This document shows positions 10,359-19,041 of a DNA stretch of 64,000 nt, in pieces. Numbering within the stretch: position 1 is the first letter of the stretch; every line of letters begins with the position of its first letter. The DNA is taken from contig JAFTWU010000017.1 in assembly GCA_017465145.1 (NCBI GenBank), positions 183,313 through 247,312 of the forward strand, in the 5' to 3' direction. The notes under the pieces are model-generated. The model was given only the letters and a program-made list of their open reading frames with translations. It did no database searches and was not told the origin of the DNA. This DNA comes from Clostridia bacterium. GTDB taxonomy: Bacteria; Bacillota; Clostridia; Christensenellales; Borkfalkiaceae. A program made the translations under genes and the position numbers.

Positions 10359-11261
10359 TTATTTCTTTAATTTTTGTATTATTTGTGAAAAATAATCAGG
10401 TAATTCACAAGAAAAAATCATTTCTTTATTAGTTGAAGGGTGTATAAATCCAAGTGATTTTGCGTGAAGAAGTTGACCTTCTAACTTAAATTTTTGGTTC
10501 TTAAATCCGTATTCCTTATCACCAACAACGGGATGACCGATGTGTTTAGCGTGCACCCTTATTTGATGAGTTCTGCCCGTTCTAAGAGAAAATTCACACA
10601 AGGTATAGCCTTGGTATCTTTCTAAAACCTTAAAATCGGTTATCGCTTCCCTACCGAACTTGGTTACGCTCATTTTTGTGCGGTCGTTAACGTTTCTGCC
10701 AATAAAAGTTTTAATAGTGCCGTTATCTTCTTTAACAACCCCTTCTAAAAGCGCAACGTAAATTCTGCGACAAGTTTTATCTTCTAACTGCTTCGCTAAA
10801 GACAAATGCGCCTTATCGTTTTTTGCAACGACAAGTAGCCCCGAAGTGTTTTTATCTATTCTATGAACGATACCCGGTCTTATAACGCCGTTAATACTTG
10901 ATAAATTATCAATATGGTATAAAAGCGCGTTAACTAATGTATCTTCACCCGTTCCGTTCCCTGCGTGAACGGTTAAACCTTGCGGTTTATTGATAACTAC
11001 AACGTCGTCATCTTGATATACGATATCAAGCGGAATATCTTTAGGGGTAGCCGTTAAATTAACTGCATCTGGAACGTTAACGACAAGTTCACCGCTCTCT
11101 CCCACTACTTTGTTACATTTTACGGGCTTATCGTTATAAATAACCAAGCCTTCATCACAAAGTTTTTTAATATAAGAGCGCGTATATTCCGTTTTATCCG
11201 CCAAAATAACGTCTACTCGTGCTTTAAGCGTATTAGTTAAATCAATCTTTAGGGTTTTCAT
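10359..11261 (-). CDS. rluD: RluD-family 23S rRNA pseudouridine synthase
   Basis: The protein has about 300 residues, with an S4-like RNA-binding domain at the N-terminus (ARVDVIL...YTRSYIKKLCDEGLV). A RluA/RluD catalytic domain follows, with the motif GIVHRIDKNTSGLLVVAK carrying the catalytic Asp of HRID. It isomerises uridines in 23S rRNA. I place the start at the ATG at 11261, giving MKTLKIDL and the normal domain start. It overlaps the lspA 3' end by 20 bases. Upstream in-frame codons belong to lspA sequence. Confidence 0.93.
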   Translation of the reverse strand: MKTLKIDLTNTLKARVDVILADKTEYTRSYIKKLCDEGLVIYNDKPVKCNKVVGESGELVVNVPDAVNLTATPKDIPLDIVYQDDDVVVINKPQGLTVHAGNGTGEDTLVNALLYHIDNLSSINGVIRPGIVHRIDKNTSGLLVVAKNDKAHLSLAKQLEDKTCRRIYVALLEGVVKEDNGTIKTFIGRNVNDRTKMSVTKFGREAITDFKVLERYQGYTLCEFSLRTGRTHQIRVHAKHIGHPVVGDKEYGFKNQKFKLEGQLLHAKSLGFIHPSTNKEMIFSCELPDYFSQIIQKLKK

Positions 11262-11793
11262 TTTTCTTCTTAAAAATAGCGTTTTCATCGAAAAAGAAAA
11301 CGTGGACAATAAACATAATAATACCAACGGTTAAAAAGGTGTCGGCAATATTAAATACGGGAAAATGCCAATTACCAAAGATAAAGCCAATAAAATCACG
11401 CACGTAATCGAAGGCTAGTCTATCGTAAAAGTTGCCTATAGTTCCGCCAACGATAAAAGCCATTGCAATAGGCATCCATCTGTAGCCCTTTTTTATAAAA
11501 AGAACGAACAAAGAGATGAAACCAGCTAGTGCAAGACACGTTAAAATCTTAAAAAACAACTGTCCCCAACTTACACCGCCTAAAAAACTAAACGCTGCAC
11601 CCGTGTTAACAGTATACGTTAAATAAAAGAAATCTTTAATAATTACTTGGTGATAATTATTTGCGTTTTCCGCGTTAAGTCTTTCAAAATAACTTTTAGT
11701 AATTAAGTCTAGTGCAATTATTGCGCCACAAATAAGAATGGAAATAACGCAAAATATTATTCTTCTTCTGTTAAGAGCCCCAACTCTTTGCAT
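11242..11793 (-). CDS. lspA: Lipoprotein signal peptidase (signal peptidase II)
   Basis: This 183-residue membrane aspartyl protease removes signal peptides from diacylglyceryl-modified lipoproteins. Four hydrophobic segments are present. The two catalytic Asp regions read GTIGNFYDRL and VFNIADTFLTVG. The start at 11793 has a strong GGAGG four bases upstream, so the 37-base overlap with the preceding coiled-coil gene looks genuine. It works after Lgt, encoded at 62799-63653, on the lipoproteins in this window. Confidence 0.96.
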   Translation of the reverse strand: MQRVGALNRRRIIFCVISILICGAIIALDLITKSYFERLNAENANNYHQVIIKDFFYLTYTVNTGAAFSFLGGVSWGQLFFKILTCLALAGFISLFVLFIKKGYRWMPIAMAFIVGGTIGNFYDRLAFDYVRDFIGFIFGNWHFPVFNIADTFLTVGIIMFIVHVFFFDENAIFKKKNENPKD

Positions 11794-12347
11794 AAATCCT
11801 CCAATTCCAATTTGCCGGGATTAAGAACTTCGTCTAAATTAAACCCGTTATCGCTTGTTGCTGCAATATAATCTTGAATTTTTTCTTTAGGATTAAAGGC
11901 GTTGTCCTTTTGAGTTTTGTCGAAAAAGATTTTTTCGGCAGTTGCAAAAGCTTTTTTAACGTCCTTTTTCTCTAAAGCATCTTCTAATTTTTCTTTTAAT
12001 TTTATAGCGTCTTGAACGGCTGGATATAAAGGATATTTTTCCTTTAGCGTTTCAAAATACGCCGTCCAGCGCAAAGTAAACGCTTTTAAGCGCTCTAACG
12101 TAAGCGCGTATTGTATCGTCGCCTTTTCTTCAGTCTTTTTAGCGGTATTTTCCGCACGTTTTAAGGCGCTAACCGTTAACTCATCTTTATTCTTTAATAA
12201 CAAAATTTCGTTTTTTAAACGGTCGTTTTCCGCCTTAAGTTCATTAATAAGCGTGTTTTTTGAATTCAATTTACTTTCGTATTCGGCAGTACGTTCTTCA
12301 AGCAAAAGATTAACTTCCGCTTGTTTGTACTTCTTTTTGTCAAGCAT
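11757..12347 (-). CDS. Conserved coiled-coil protein, function unknown
   Basis: This is a 196-residue cytoplasmic protein without membrane segments. Residues of about 10-80 form a long charged coiled coil (Glu/Lys-rich heptads). A helical middle follows, then a C-terminal motif FNLDEVLNPGKLELEDLCKE that looks like a conserved docking segment. GGAGG precedes the ATG. It lies 16 bases after pncB and overlaps lspA, so it belongs to the pncB-lspA-der unit. The coiled coil might suggest a DivIVA/GpsB-like scaffold, but I see no N-terminal DivIVA signature and do not assign a function. Confidence 0.75.
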   Translation of the reverse strand: MLDKKKYKQAEVNLLLEERTAEYESKLNSKNTLINELKAENDRLKNEILLLKNKDELTVSALKRAENTAKKTEEKATIQYALTLERLKAFTLRWTAYFETLKEKYPLYPAVQDAIKLKEKLEDALEKKDVKKAFATAEKIFFDKTQKDNAFNPKEKIQDYIAATSDNGFNLDEVLNPGKLELEDLCKELGLLTEEE

Positions 12348-12363
12348 TGCGCTTACCTCCGTT

Positions 12364-13815
12364 TTACGATTTTTGAATTCCCCTTATTTTATCTAGCATA
12401 TCGTGTTTAAGTTCGTATAGACCGTCTGATAGGTCCACCTTATAGATATGGGGTTTATCTATACGTTTATATTCATCCCAGAAACTTTCAATTTCCTTTT
12501 CAGCATACGCCTTAATTTCCATAAGGGTAGGCATTTTGTAAACTAATTTACCCTCTTTTACAACTTGAACGTGCAAAGGACGTAACGTGTAGTCGGTAAA
12601 AGTAATTTTTTTCCATCTTTCCGTGGGGTGACGAAGAACCAATGGCTTAGTGGTATCAATAGGCTTTTCATCACGAAGGAAAATAAAGTCCGCTTCTGCC
12701 TTACCTGTAGCGTTATCGTATACACGATAGATATTTTTAAAACCGGGGTTGGTAATTTTTGCGGTGTTTTCAGAAACTTTTATCTTAGGAACAACCTTAC
12801 CGTCGTCGTCTAATATACCAGCAAGTTTATACACACCGCCAAGAGCGGGCATATCCGCACTAGTAATAAGTCTTGTGCCAACGCCCCAAGAATTAATGCA
12901 AGCACCTTGGTTTTTAAGTGAATTGATTGAATATTCATCTAAATCACCAGATGCACAAATGATAGTATCCGTATGACCTGCCGCATCAAGCATTTTACGT
13001 GCTTTTTTAGATAGATAAGCAAGGTCGCCAGAGTCTAACCTTATACCCTTGCCTTTATAACCTTTTTCTTTAAGATAATCAAAGACCTTGATAGCGTTTG
13101 GAACGCCTTGATTTAAGGTGTCGTAAGTATCGACAAGAAGTAGCGCGTTTTCGGGGTACACGTCGGCGTATGCCTTAAATGCGGTGTATTCATCCTTAAA
13201 ATTCATAACCCAACTGTGTGCGTGAGTACCAGCAACGGGTATATTAAACATTTTACCTGCTAAAACGTTAGAAGTAGAATTACAACCACCAATTACTGCT
13301 GCCCTTGCGCCGTAAATACCTGCATCTGGGGCTTGAGCACGGCGAAGACCGAATTCCATAATAACGTCTTCCTTAGCAACGTATCTAATTTTCGCAGCCT
13401 TACTTGCAATAAGGGTTTGGAAATTAATTATATTAAGAAGTGCAGTTTCAATAAGTTGAGCCTGCATAATGGGTGCTTTAACCGTTAAAATAGGTTCACT
13501 TGGGAACACGACCGTGCCTTCTGGTACCGCGTAAATTTCGCCCGTGAACTTAAAATCTCTTAAATATTCAATAAATTCATCGCAAAAAATATTTAAGCTC
13601 TTAAAATATGCAATGTCATCATCGTCAAAATGAAGATTTAACACGTAATCGATTGCCTGTTCTAGTCCGCAAGCAAGCGAATAAGTAATCATATCGTTTT
13701 GGCGGAAAAACAAATCAAAAATAGCAATTTCTTCTTTTCTGCCTTGCTTTAGATAGCCGTTCATCATTGTAAGTTGATAAAGGTCGGTAAGCAAAGTTAA
13801 GTTGCGTTTGTCCAT
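12364..13815 (-). CDS. pncB: Nicotinate phosphoribosyltransferase
   Basis: This enzyme has about 483 residues and converts nicotinate and PRPP to nicotinate mononucleotide in NAD salvage. The N-terminus LLTDLYQLTMMNGYL, the central FGLRRAQAPD (active-site His replaced here by Gln-containing context) and RLDSGDLAYL are family hallmarks. The preferred start is the ATG at 13815, with AAGGAAG upstream. An upstream ATG at 13860 lies too close to the promoter and lacks a ribosome-binding site. It is the first gene of a long minus-strand unit. Confidence 0.95.
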   Translation of the reverse strand: MDKRNLTLLTDLYQLTMMNGYLKQGRKEEIAIFDLFFRQNDMITYSLACGLEQAIDYVLNLHFDDDDIAYFKSLNIFCDEFIEYLRDFKFTGEIYAVPEGTVVFPSEPILTVKAPIMQAQLIETALLNIINFQTLIASKAAKIRYVAKEDVIMEFGLRRAQAPDAGIYGARAAVIGGCNSTSNVLAGKMFNIPVAGTHAHSWVMNFKDEYTAFKAYADVYPENALLLVDTYDTLNQGVPNAIKVFDYLKEKGYKGKGIRLDSGDLAYLSKKARKMLDAAGHTDTIICASGDLDEYSINSLKNQGACINSWGVGTRLITSADMPALGGVYKLAGILDDDGKVVPKIKVSENTAKITNPGFKNIYRVYDNATGKAEADFIFLRDEKPIDTTKPLVLRHPTERWKKITFTDYTLRPLHVQVVKEGKLVYKMPTLMEIKAYAEKEIESFWDEYKRIDKPHIYKVDLSDGLYELKHDMLDKIRGIQKS

Positions 13816-13868
13816 AACGATTTCTTCCTTTTTATAATTTAATGGCGACACAATCCCCATTTTGATTT

Positions 13869-13897
13869 AGTATACCACACAAAAAAACATTTGTAAA
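13869..13897 (-). promoter_or_regulatory. Sigma-A promoter for the pncB operon
   Basis: -35 TTTACA (13897-13892), 17-base spacer, -10 TATACT (13874-13869). The position rules out the longer pncB start at 13860. Confidence 0.75.
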
Positions 13898-13946
13898 CTT
13901 TATAAATTAAACTTAATTTGCAATTATTTACTATTTTATATTAATA

Positions 13947-13975
13947 TTGACACAATCAAGCCTTGGTGGTATAAT
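13947..13975 (+). promoter_or_regulatory. Sigma-A promoter for the nucleosidase gene
   Basis: Perfect consensus TTGACA (13947-13952), 17-base spacer, TATAAT (13970-13975), divergent from the pncB promoter. Confidence 0.88.
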
Positions 13976-14004
13976 AATTTTATAAATTATTAAAGGTAAA
14001 TTTT

Positions 14005-14661
14005 ATGATTGGTTTAGTTGTTGCACTAAGTTCTGAAGCAAAATCTGTTATCGACAATATGAAAATTGAAAAAGAATACGATTTGTGCGGTAAAAAAGTT
14101 GTTGAAGGCGAATTTAATGACGAAAATGTAGTTCTTATTATTTCAAGCATCGGCAAAGTTAACTCTGCCTTGTCTACCCAATATTTAATTGATAAATATT
14201 TCCCTAAATGCATAATTAATTTTGGCACTTGCGGTGGTTTAAATAATAGCGTTGAAAGATTAAACTATTATCTAGCGGATAAATGTGCACAATACGATTT
14301 TGATTTAAGCCAATTAGATAACGTTCCCGTTGGCTTTATACAAGACTATAATCTTGTGTTCTTCCCCGCAAATTTACCTAAAAATACCACTTTCAAAGTA
14401 ACAACGCTTGCTAGTAGCGACCGTTTTACCTGTAAAGATGAAGACGTTAAACTAGTAAACGATATGGGTGCATCTATTTGCGATATGGAAGGCGGGGCTA
14501 TTGCACAAGTTTGCCTAACTAACGGCGTTCCCCTATACGTTCTTAAAGGAATAACCGATGTTAGCGGTAGTAGTACTGCCCCAGAACAGTTTTATATTAA
14601 TCTAAAAACCGTTTGCGACGGATTTTCCAACCAACTTGCAAAACTTATTGCAGAAATTTAA
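14005..14661 (+). CDS. MTA/SAH nucleosidase-like protein (PNP/MTAN fold)
   Basis: This 218-residue cytoplasmic protein of the nucleoside phosphorylase fold has the MTAN motif set: ALSSEA near the N-terminus, IGKVNSA, NFGTCGG, the substrate-binding CDMEGGAIAQ near residue 158 and the catalytic Asp context KGITDVSG near 190. MTANs cleave methylthioadenosine and S-adenosylhomocysteine to adenine and a thioribose. The sequence is divergent, so futalosine or another nucleoside substrate is possible. It is expressed from its own strong promoter and followed by a lipoprotein gene. Confidence 0.82.
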   Translation: MIGLVVALSSEAKSVIDNMKIEKEYDLCGKKVVEGEFNDENVVLIISSIGKVNSALSTQYLIDKYFPKCIINFGTCGGLNNSVERLNYYLADKCAQYDFDLSQLDNVPVGFIQDYNLVFFPANLPKNTTFKVTTLASSDRFTCKDEDVKLVNDMGASICDMEGGAIAQVCLTNGVPLYVLKGITDVSGSSTAPEQFYINLKTVCDGFSNQLAKLIAEI

Positions 14662-14732
14662 CTTTATTAACAATTAAATTCACTAAAAATTAAAGGCTAG
14701 TTATTATAAATTTTTTAACGAAGGTAAACGTT

Positions 14733-15824
14733 ATGAAAAGTAAAATATTAATTTTATTAGCAACTTTAATGGCACTTACTAGTGTTAGCACTCTCTTTGG
14801 TTGTTTTTCATCGCCAACAGACCCGCAAATACCAGATTATAACGCGGATATCGAAATAGTTTTGCCTGAAAACATTGATAGCGAACACTTTATCGTTGAA
14901 GAAGATACCACTTATTACACTTCCCCCGGTTTTAGTTTAATGATGGAAGTTAACGGGTTGTTTAGAGAAATGGATTATTTTTCACTTGACGGCAATAAAC
15001 GTGTTTACGACAACTTGTATCTATACAAAAAAGACTATTTTTTTATGATAACCGACGATTATAAAGATATTTATGCGTCACTTGGCGACACTAATGATTT
15101 GCAATACGGCGAAGAAGAAAAAGAATCTGGCTACGACATACAAATTAACGTTAAAAAATCTGGTATTTATAAACTTATTTTTGATACGGACACCCTTAAA
15201 TTTGATATGGTTTACAAGGATGAAATTACCACCCCTGTTTACTATACAATGCCAAATTGCACTATCTTGGGGGGTGAAAGTTTAACTTGGACGGATTTAC
15301 AAGTTAACCCAAATAATCCTGATGAGTTTTACATAGAAAACTATTATATCCCCGTAAATACATCTATTGCATTTTTGCCAAATAGCCACGTAAGTTTTTA
15401 CAAGGTTACACTAGACGAAACTTGCAACGATAAATTAGGCTATTGGAATTACCCAAGCGTTATTGTTAACGTTGGCGGAAATTATAACGTTTACGTTAAT
15501 AAAAAGACCTACGTTGTACGCTTAGAATTATTAAACCCTGAAACGGCAGATTATACTTGCACCTATTACGCTAATAAAGATTTACAACCGCTAACGGCTT
15601 ACGACCAGTCTATGCCCTATTTATTCACGTATAGAATGGTAGTTGATAAAGTTTATACGTCAATCCCTGAATTTTACACCACAAGGGCAGCAAAGTATAA
15701 ATTAACGCCAAAATCATCACCATATCTACTTGTTGATAGCGATATATTTAAGACAACTGGCATTTTTGATATAAAAATAGACCTATTAAATTTTGAAGTT
15801 AGCGTAGAAAAGTTACCTGAATAA
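14733..15824 (+). CDS. Predicted surface lipoprotein, function unknown
   Basis: This 363-residue protein has a signal peptide and the lipobox LFGC (Cys24), so it should be anchored outside the membrane. The mature part is rich in Tyr, Asp and Asn, with repeated beta-like stretches such as SGIYKLIFDTDTLKFDMVY and GNYNVYVNKKTYVVRLELL. This suggests tandem immunoglobulin-like or starch-binding-like (SusE/F-type) sandwich modules, which is an inference. AACGAAGG lies upstream of the ATG. It lies 71 bases after the nucleosidase gene and ends at a bidirectional terminator. Confidence 0.75.
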   Translation: MKSKILILLATLMALTSVSTLFGCFSSPTDPQIPDYNADIEIVLPENIDSEHFIVEEDTTYYTSPGFSLMMEVNGLFREMDYFSLDGNKRVYDNLYLYKKDYFFMITDDYKDIYASLGDTNDLQYGEEEKESGYDIQINVKKSGIYKLIFDTDTLKFDMVYKDEITTPVYYTMPNCTILGGESLTWTDLQVNPNNPDEFYIENYYIPVNTSIAFLPNSHVSFYKVTLDETCNDKLGYWNYPSVIVNVGGNYNVYVNKKTYVVRLELLNPETADYTCTYYANKDLQPLTAYDQSMPYLFTYRMVVDKVYTSIPEFYTTRAAKYKLTPKSSPYLLVDSDIFKTTGIFDIKIDLLNFEVSVEKLPE

Positions 15825-15844
15825 TCAAATAAATTGATAAAATT

Positions 15845-15876
15845 AAAAGGATAGCATTTGATTTGCTATCCTTTTT
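15845..15876. terminator. Bidirectional terminator
   Basis: AAAAGGATAGCA / TGCTATCCTTTT hairpin with a seven-base loop and T-run. It is shared by the lipoprotein gene on plus and the flavoprotein gene on minus. Confidence 0.85.
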
Positions 15877-15897
15877 GTTTTTATTAAATTTTCTAAA

Positions 15898-16515
15898 TTA
15901 CTTAATAAAGTTGGTGCGAATTTGATTTTCTTTAACGGGGGCTTTAATTCCCGCTTGTTCGCCCGCTTTTATACACTTAATAAGGTAAGCCATATTGTTA
16001 CCTAAAAGGCGCATAGTTTGCATACCTTCGCCGTCTTGTTCGGCTTGTTCGCCATTAGAGCCAAAACACATATTCCAATATTGAGAAGTTACTATCGGCA
16101 TACCCTTTAACGCAAAGTATTTGTTGATAATATCAATAGTGGAAGTAGTACCTGCACGCCTTGCAACAGCAACCGCAGCGGCGGGTTTATTTTCAAAACC
16201 GCTACCCGCATAAAATAGTCTATCTAAAAGACACTTTAGCGTGCCGTTTAAAGACGCATAGTACACGGGAGAGCCAACGATAAGCCCATCGCCTTGTTGA
16301 ACTTTTAATATCAAATCGTTTACGATATCGTCTTTTATACATTTGCCAAGCTTACGGCAAGCGGAACAGCCAACGCAACCCGCAATAACCTTATCGCCTA
16401 TTTGAACGATTTCCGTTTCAATACCGTTTTTATTTAGTTCGCCCGCAACTTCGCTTAAAGCACGATAGGTTGTGCCCTTAGCGTGAGGACTGCCGTTTAT
16501 CATTAAAACTTTCAT
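15898..16515 (-). CDS. Flavodoxin-like NAD(P)H-dependent FMN reductase / iron-sulfur flavoprotein
   Basis: The protein has about 205 residues and a flavodoxin fold. The N-terminal FMN phosphate loop reads MINGSPHAKGTTY. A compact Cys cluster, CVGCSACRKLGKC near residue 55, is the pattern of archaeal/clostridial iron-sulfur flavoproteins. GSPVYYASLNGTLK binds the flavin. The ATG at 16515 gives the usual KVLMINGSP start. An upstream ATG (16536) adds seven residues without a ribosome-binding site. It is likely an electron-transfer or quinone/azo reductase. It lies downstream of a phosphoesterase gene. Confidence 0.88.
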   Translation of the reverse strand: MKVLMINGSPHAKGTTYRALSEVAGELNKNGIETEIVQIGDKVIAGCVGCSACRKLGKCIKDDIVNDLILKVQQGDGLIVGSPVYYASLNGTLKCLLDRLFYAGSGFENKPAAAVAVARRAGTTSTIDIINKYFALKGMPIVTSQYWNMCFGSNGEQAEQDGEGMQTMRLLGNNMAYLIKCIKAGEQAGIKAPVKENQIRTNFIK

Positions 16516-16553
16516 AAAAAACCTGCTTTTGAACAATAAATTACTTAAAACAA

Positions 16554-17663
16554 TTATTTTTTAATGGGATAGGTAAATTCGCCGTTAACCTCGTGTTTTG
16601 TGTTGGTAAATCTTACGATATAGTTATCTTTATTAATAGTTATAGCCGTGCCGTGCATATCAGAATAATCTGCTGCAGAACCAACGATTATAGGATAACT
16701 ATGTTTATGATATGCAACGCTGTCTTCGGGGTTGATAATAAAAGCTTTATGTAAGTGTCCTGTAATCATAAAATCAAGGTTTAAACGTTCTAATTCTACG
16801 TTCCACTTAGCGTAAAGTTCGCGTTCAATGTCAAATATACTGCCAGGCTTTGGGTGTGGATAAAGTGGGCAAACGTGAGAAATTACAAACTTAATCTTAT
16901 CATCGTCAAGGGTTGCTTTCTTTAAGAATTCCGTTTCAATACGCCTAAATTTTTCAAAAATATTTGTGCCGTTATAAACTAATTCACCGTTATAACCACT
17001 GCCGTATTCTTGGTGGTTGTCTGGCTTATCTTCGCCACAGTCAAGTGCTAAACCACTTAATACGCCAAGGTTAAATTTGAAATAGGTTTTAGAGTTGTTA
17101 GAAGGGAAATATTTGCAGAAATCTTCTGCTAATTTACCGCGCGTATCGTGGTTGCCACGAACGAAAATTACGGGAACTTCGCCCTTAGCGATGTCGCCAA
17201 CGTATTTAGCAACTTCAAAATAGTTTTGGTCGGTTTCAACTTCACCAATATCGCCGTTAACAAGCAAAACGTCTAAATCATCGCCAAAGAAGGTTGAACA
17301 TTTAACGCCGTCTGCAAAAGCATAGTGAACGTCTGCCGTATGATACATATTAATACCTTCGGTTTTTTCTAAAGGCTTAAATTTATAGGTAACTTGTTCT
17401 AAATCGCCCATTTCGGAAAAATATGCCTTGCGGTCGATGGTCTTGCGATAGTTTACGGTGTATTCTTTAGCGTTATTTAACGCACTTTGCGGAAAACGAA
17501 TTTTTGCATAAGGTTTTTCGCTTGATAATACGCCAGAATTTTCTTCGTAATAATCTTCGCCACCAACGGTTAACCACATTATACCGTTTTCTTTAGCATA
17601 AACTAAAACTTCGAAATCATCTTCAATAACGAATACTGAAGGGTTGCATTTTAAGAAACTCAT
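16554..17663 (-). CDS. Calcineurin-like metallophosphoesterase
   Basis: This 369-residue protein has an N-terminal beta-rich domain (about 1-100), then a metallophosphoesterase core. The metal-binding motifs are HTADVHY, VNGDIGE, VRGNHDTRG, SHVCPLYP and ITGHLHKA. The N-terminal extension resembles the purple-acid-phosphatase-type fibronectin domain. The substrate is unknown. AGGGGAG lies before the ATG. It is followed 38 bases later by the flavoprotein gene. Confidence 0.9.
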   Translation of the reverse strand: MSFLKCNPSVFVIEDDFEVLVYAKENGIMWLTVGGEDYYEENSGVLSSEKPYAKIRFPQSALNNAKEYTVNYRKTIDRKAYFSEMGDLEQVTYKFKPLEKTEGINMYHTADVHYAFADGVKCSTFFGDDLDVLLVNGDIGEVETDQNYFEVAKYVGDIAKGEVPVIFVRGNHDTRGKLAEDFCKYFPSNNSKTYFKFNLGVLSGLALDCGEDKPDNHQEYGSGYNGELVYNGTNIFEKFRRIETEFLKKATLDDDKIKFVISHVCPLYPHPKPGSIFDIERELYAKWNVELERLNLDFMITGHLHKAFIINPEDSVAYHKHSYPIIVGSAADYSDMHGTAITINKDNYIVRFTNTKHEVNGEFTYPIKK

Positions 17664-17714
17664 ATTAAACTCCCCTATAAAAAATTAAAAGGTGTACGAT
17701 GCCGTACACCTTTA

Positions 17715-17790
17715 TGGAGCTGCTAACCGGATTCGAACCGGTGACCTCGTCCTTACCAAGGACGTGCTCTACCTGCTGAGCCATAGCAGC
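17715..17790 (-). tRNA. tRNA-Thr (anticodon GGT)
   Basis: 76 bases on the minus strand. The acceptor stem GCTGCTA/TAGCAGC, the T-arm with GGTTCGAATCC and the loop containing GGT are visible, and the CCA end is encoded. Confidence 0.97.
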
Positions 17791-17827
17791 GAATATATTA
17801 ATACGGCGTACCGCAAAATACTTGTAT

Positions 17828-17856
17828 ATTATATAAGATAACGTGCCTTTTGTCAA
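17828..17856 (-). promoter_or_regulatory. Sigma-A promoter for tRNA-Thr
   Basis: TTGACA (17856-17851), 17-base spacer, TATAAT (17833-17828), a perfect consensus 38 bases before the tRNA. Confidence 0.88.
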
Positions 17857-17968
17857 CCCAAAAAAGCAAGTAATTTCAAAAAATCTACAAATTTTTTTCA
17901 AGTTAATTTTTATATAATCAAAAACTCAAATAAACCTTGTTAATTGTATATGTTTTTATCGTTAATTT

Positions 17969-18000
17969 AAAAAGCAAGTGGGAATTTCCACTTGCTTATT
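17969..18000 (-). terminator. Terminator closing RHS cassette C
   Basis: AAGCAAGTGG / CCACTTGCTT hairpin, the same stem found at 18468-18500, 19226-19262 and 20717-20755. Confidence 0.8.
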
Positions 18001-18223
18001 ATTTAAGATAATTCTGCTGATGTCTTCGTATAATTAATTGCATTATTCTAACAGAAGCAATACCACACACAACAAAATGAATATATACAAATAATAATGA
18101 TAAAATAATATGTAGTGTCGCGCCAATAGATAATTGCGGGGAAATAATAAAATAGAATAAATATAGTAAACCGAAACCTATAATATTAGGTATAAGCCAA
18201 ATCAACATATGGAAAAAACACAT
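17999..18223 (-). CDS. Small hydrophobic membrane protein (cassette C)
   Basis: 74 residues with two predicted membrane helices (about 5-30 and 35-62) and a basic C-terminus IRRHQQNYLK. AGGAAGG precedes the ATG at suitable spacing. It overlaps the end of the preceding small membrane ORF by 22 bases. It is the last gene of the third RHS-remnant cassette, the position held by immunity genes in cassettes A and B, so an immunity role is a positional inference only. No family was recognised. Confidence 0.55.
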   Translation of the reverse strand: MCFFHMLIWLIPNIIGFGLLYLFYFIISPQLSIGATLHIILSLLFVYIHFVVCGIASVRIMQLIIRRHQQNYLK

Positions 18224-18357
18224 ATAGCCCTTCCTGTTTCCTTAAAAATCCTTATCCACGAAAGAAGCAATGTAACAAGATAACCGACAACGGGAACTAT
18301 TGATACGTAATAAAGTATTTTATAATATTTATTGGTCATAACATTCTTTTTTACCAT
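18202..18357 (-). CDS. Small membrane ORF following RHS core scrap (cassette C)
   Basis: A 51-codon ORF with one strong hydrophobic segment (VSIVPVVGYLVTLLLSW). The first ATG, at 18357, sits exactly where sequence identity with the other RHS scraps ends. An internal ATG at 18339 gives a 45-residue protein. Neither has a convincing ribosome-binding site. It could be a small membrane toxin or immunity peptide, or a decayed gene. Coding is uncertain. Confidence 0.4.
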   Translation of the reverse strand: MVKKNVMTNKYYKILYYVSIVPVVGYLVTLLLSWIRIFKETGRAICVFSIC

Positions 18358-18500
18358 GCGTAAAGGTTTAAGCCGTTTATAACATCTGGGTTAATATATT
18401 CTATGCCGTCAATTCTTTATTTAAGTTTAACATAGTTTTATTGAATTTTCAATACTTATTCAAAAAAAGCAAGTGGGGTTTTACCCACTTGCTTTTTTTA
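18358..18500 (-). repeat. RHS-core scrap repeat, copy C, with terminator
   Basis: Near-identical to the repeats at 19099-19262 and 20590-20755. Reading on minus: the terminator hairpin (18500-18468), an AT-rich spacer, then codons for the RHS-core end up to GLNLYA, where it diverges and runs into a stop (TGG TAA). It is the most truncated of the three scraps. Confidence 0.85.
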
Positions 18501-18544
18501 CAAATTGTTTGTGTATTATATAGACATATATTTTTTAATAAAAC

Positions 18545-18985
18545 TTATGTTTCTACAACAAAATGACTGTCTAAATCTCCTCTCACGAAAATTCTAAAGA
18601 TTTCATTATCTTCTTCTAACGTGTTGGCTAGAATATCAATTTTATAGTTATCGTCCAAATAAATTCTTAAATCTTTTCCGCAAAAGTCAATTTTCACAAT
18701 CGTTTTATTAACAAAATCTTTTTCAAACATCTCTAGCTGTTCGTCAAATAAAGAGTTTCCAGCTTTATCCCATTTAAACCTTCTTTTCTTAAAATTTTTT
18801 CTAGGGATATACATATCATATGAAGAGATTAAGATATCATCTTCCTTACAGACCCTAAAAAGAGCTGTTTGAATATGTACACTAATTACATTTTCATAAT
18901 TAGTTTGAAAATCTAAAGAAATTAAATCACATACACGATAGATATCGACTAATTTTGACCCTACTAATTTATCAAACAATTCCAA
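18545..18985 (-). CDS. Putative immunity protein (cassette B)
   Basis: A 146-residue soluble protein starting at a TTG with GGGGGA about 10 bases upstream. Alternating beta-like stretches (VISVHIQTALFRV and DLRIYLDDNYKIDIL) suggest a small alpha/beta fold. No family was recognised with confidence. It follows the RHS-core scrap and an aborted toxin tail, and is closed by the shared terminator. This is the layout of an immunity gene whose toxin partner has been lost. Its strongest support is the intact reading frame beside a broken neighbour. Confidence 0.65.
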   Translation of the reverse strand: MELFDKLVGSKLVDIYRVCDLISLDFQTNYENVISVHIQTALFRVCKEDDILISSYDMYIPRKNFKKRRFKWDKAGNSLFDEQLEMFEKDFVNKTIVKIDFCGKDLRIYLDDNYKIDILANTLEEDNEIFRIFVRGDLDSHFVVET

Positions 18986-19041
18986 TTTTACATTCCCCCT
19001 ATTTTTTTCCGAGTAGTCTTTCCAAAAAGTCTAACAATTCT

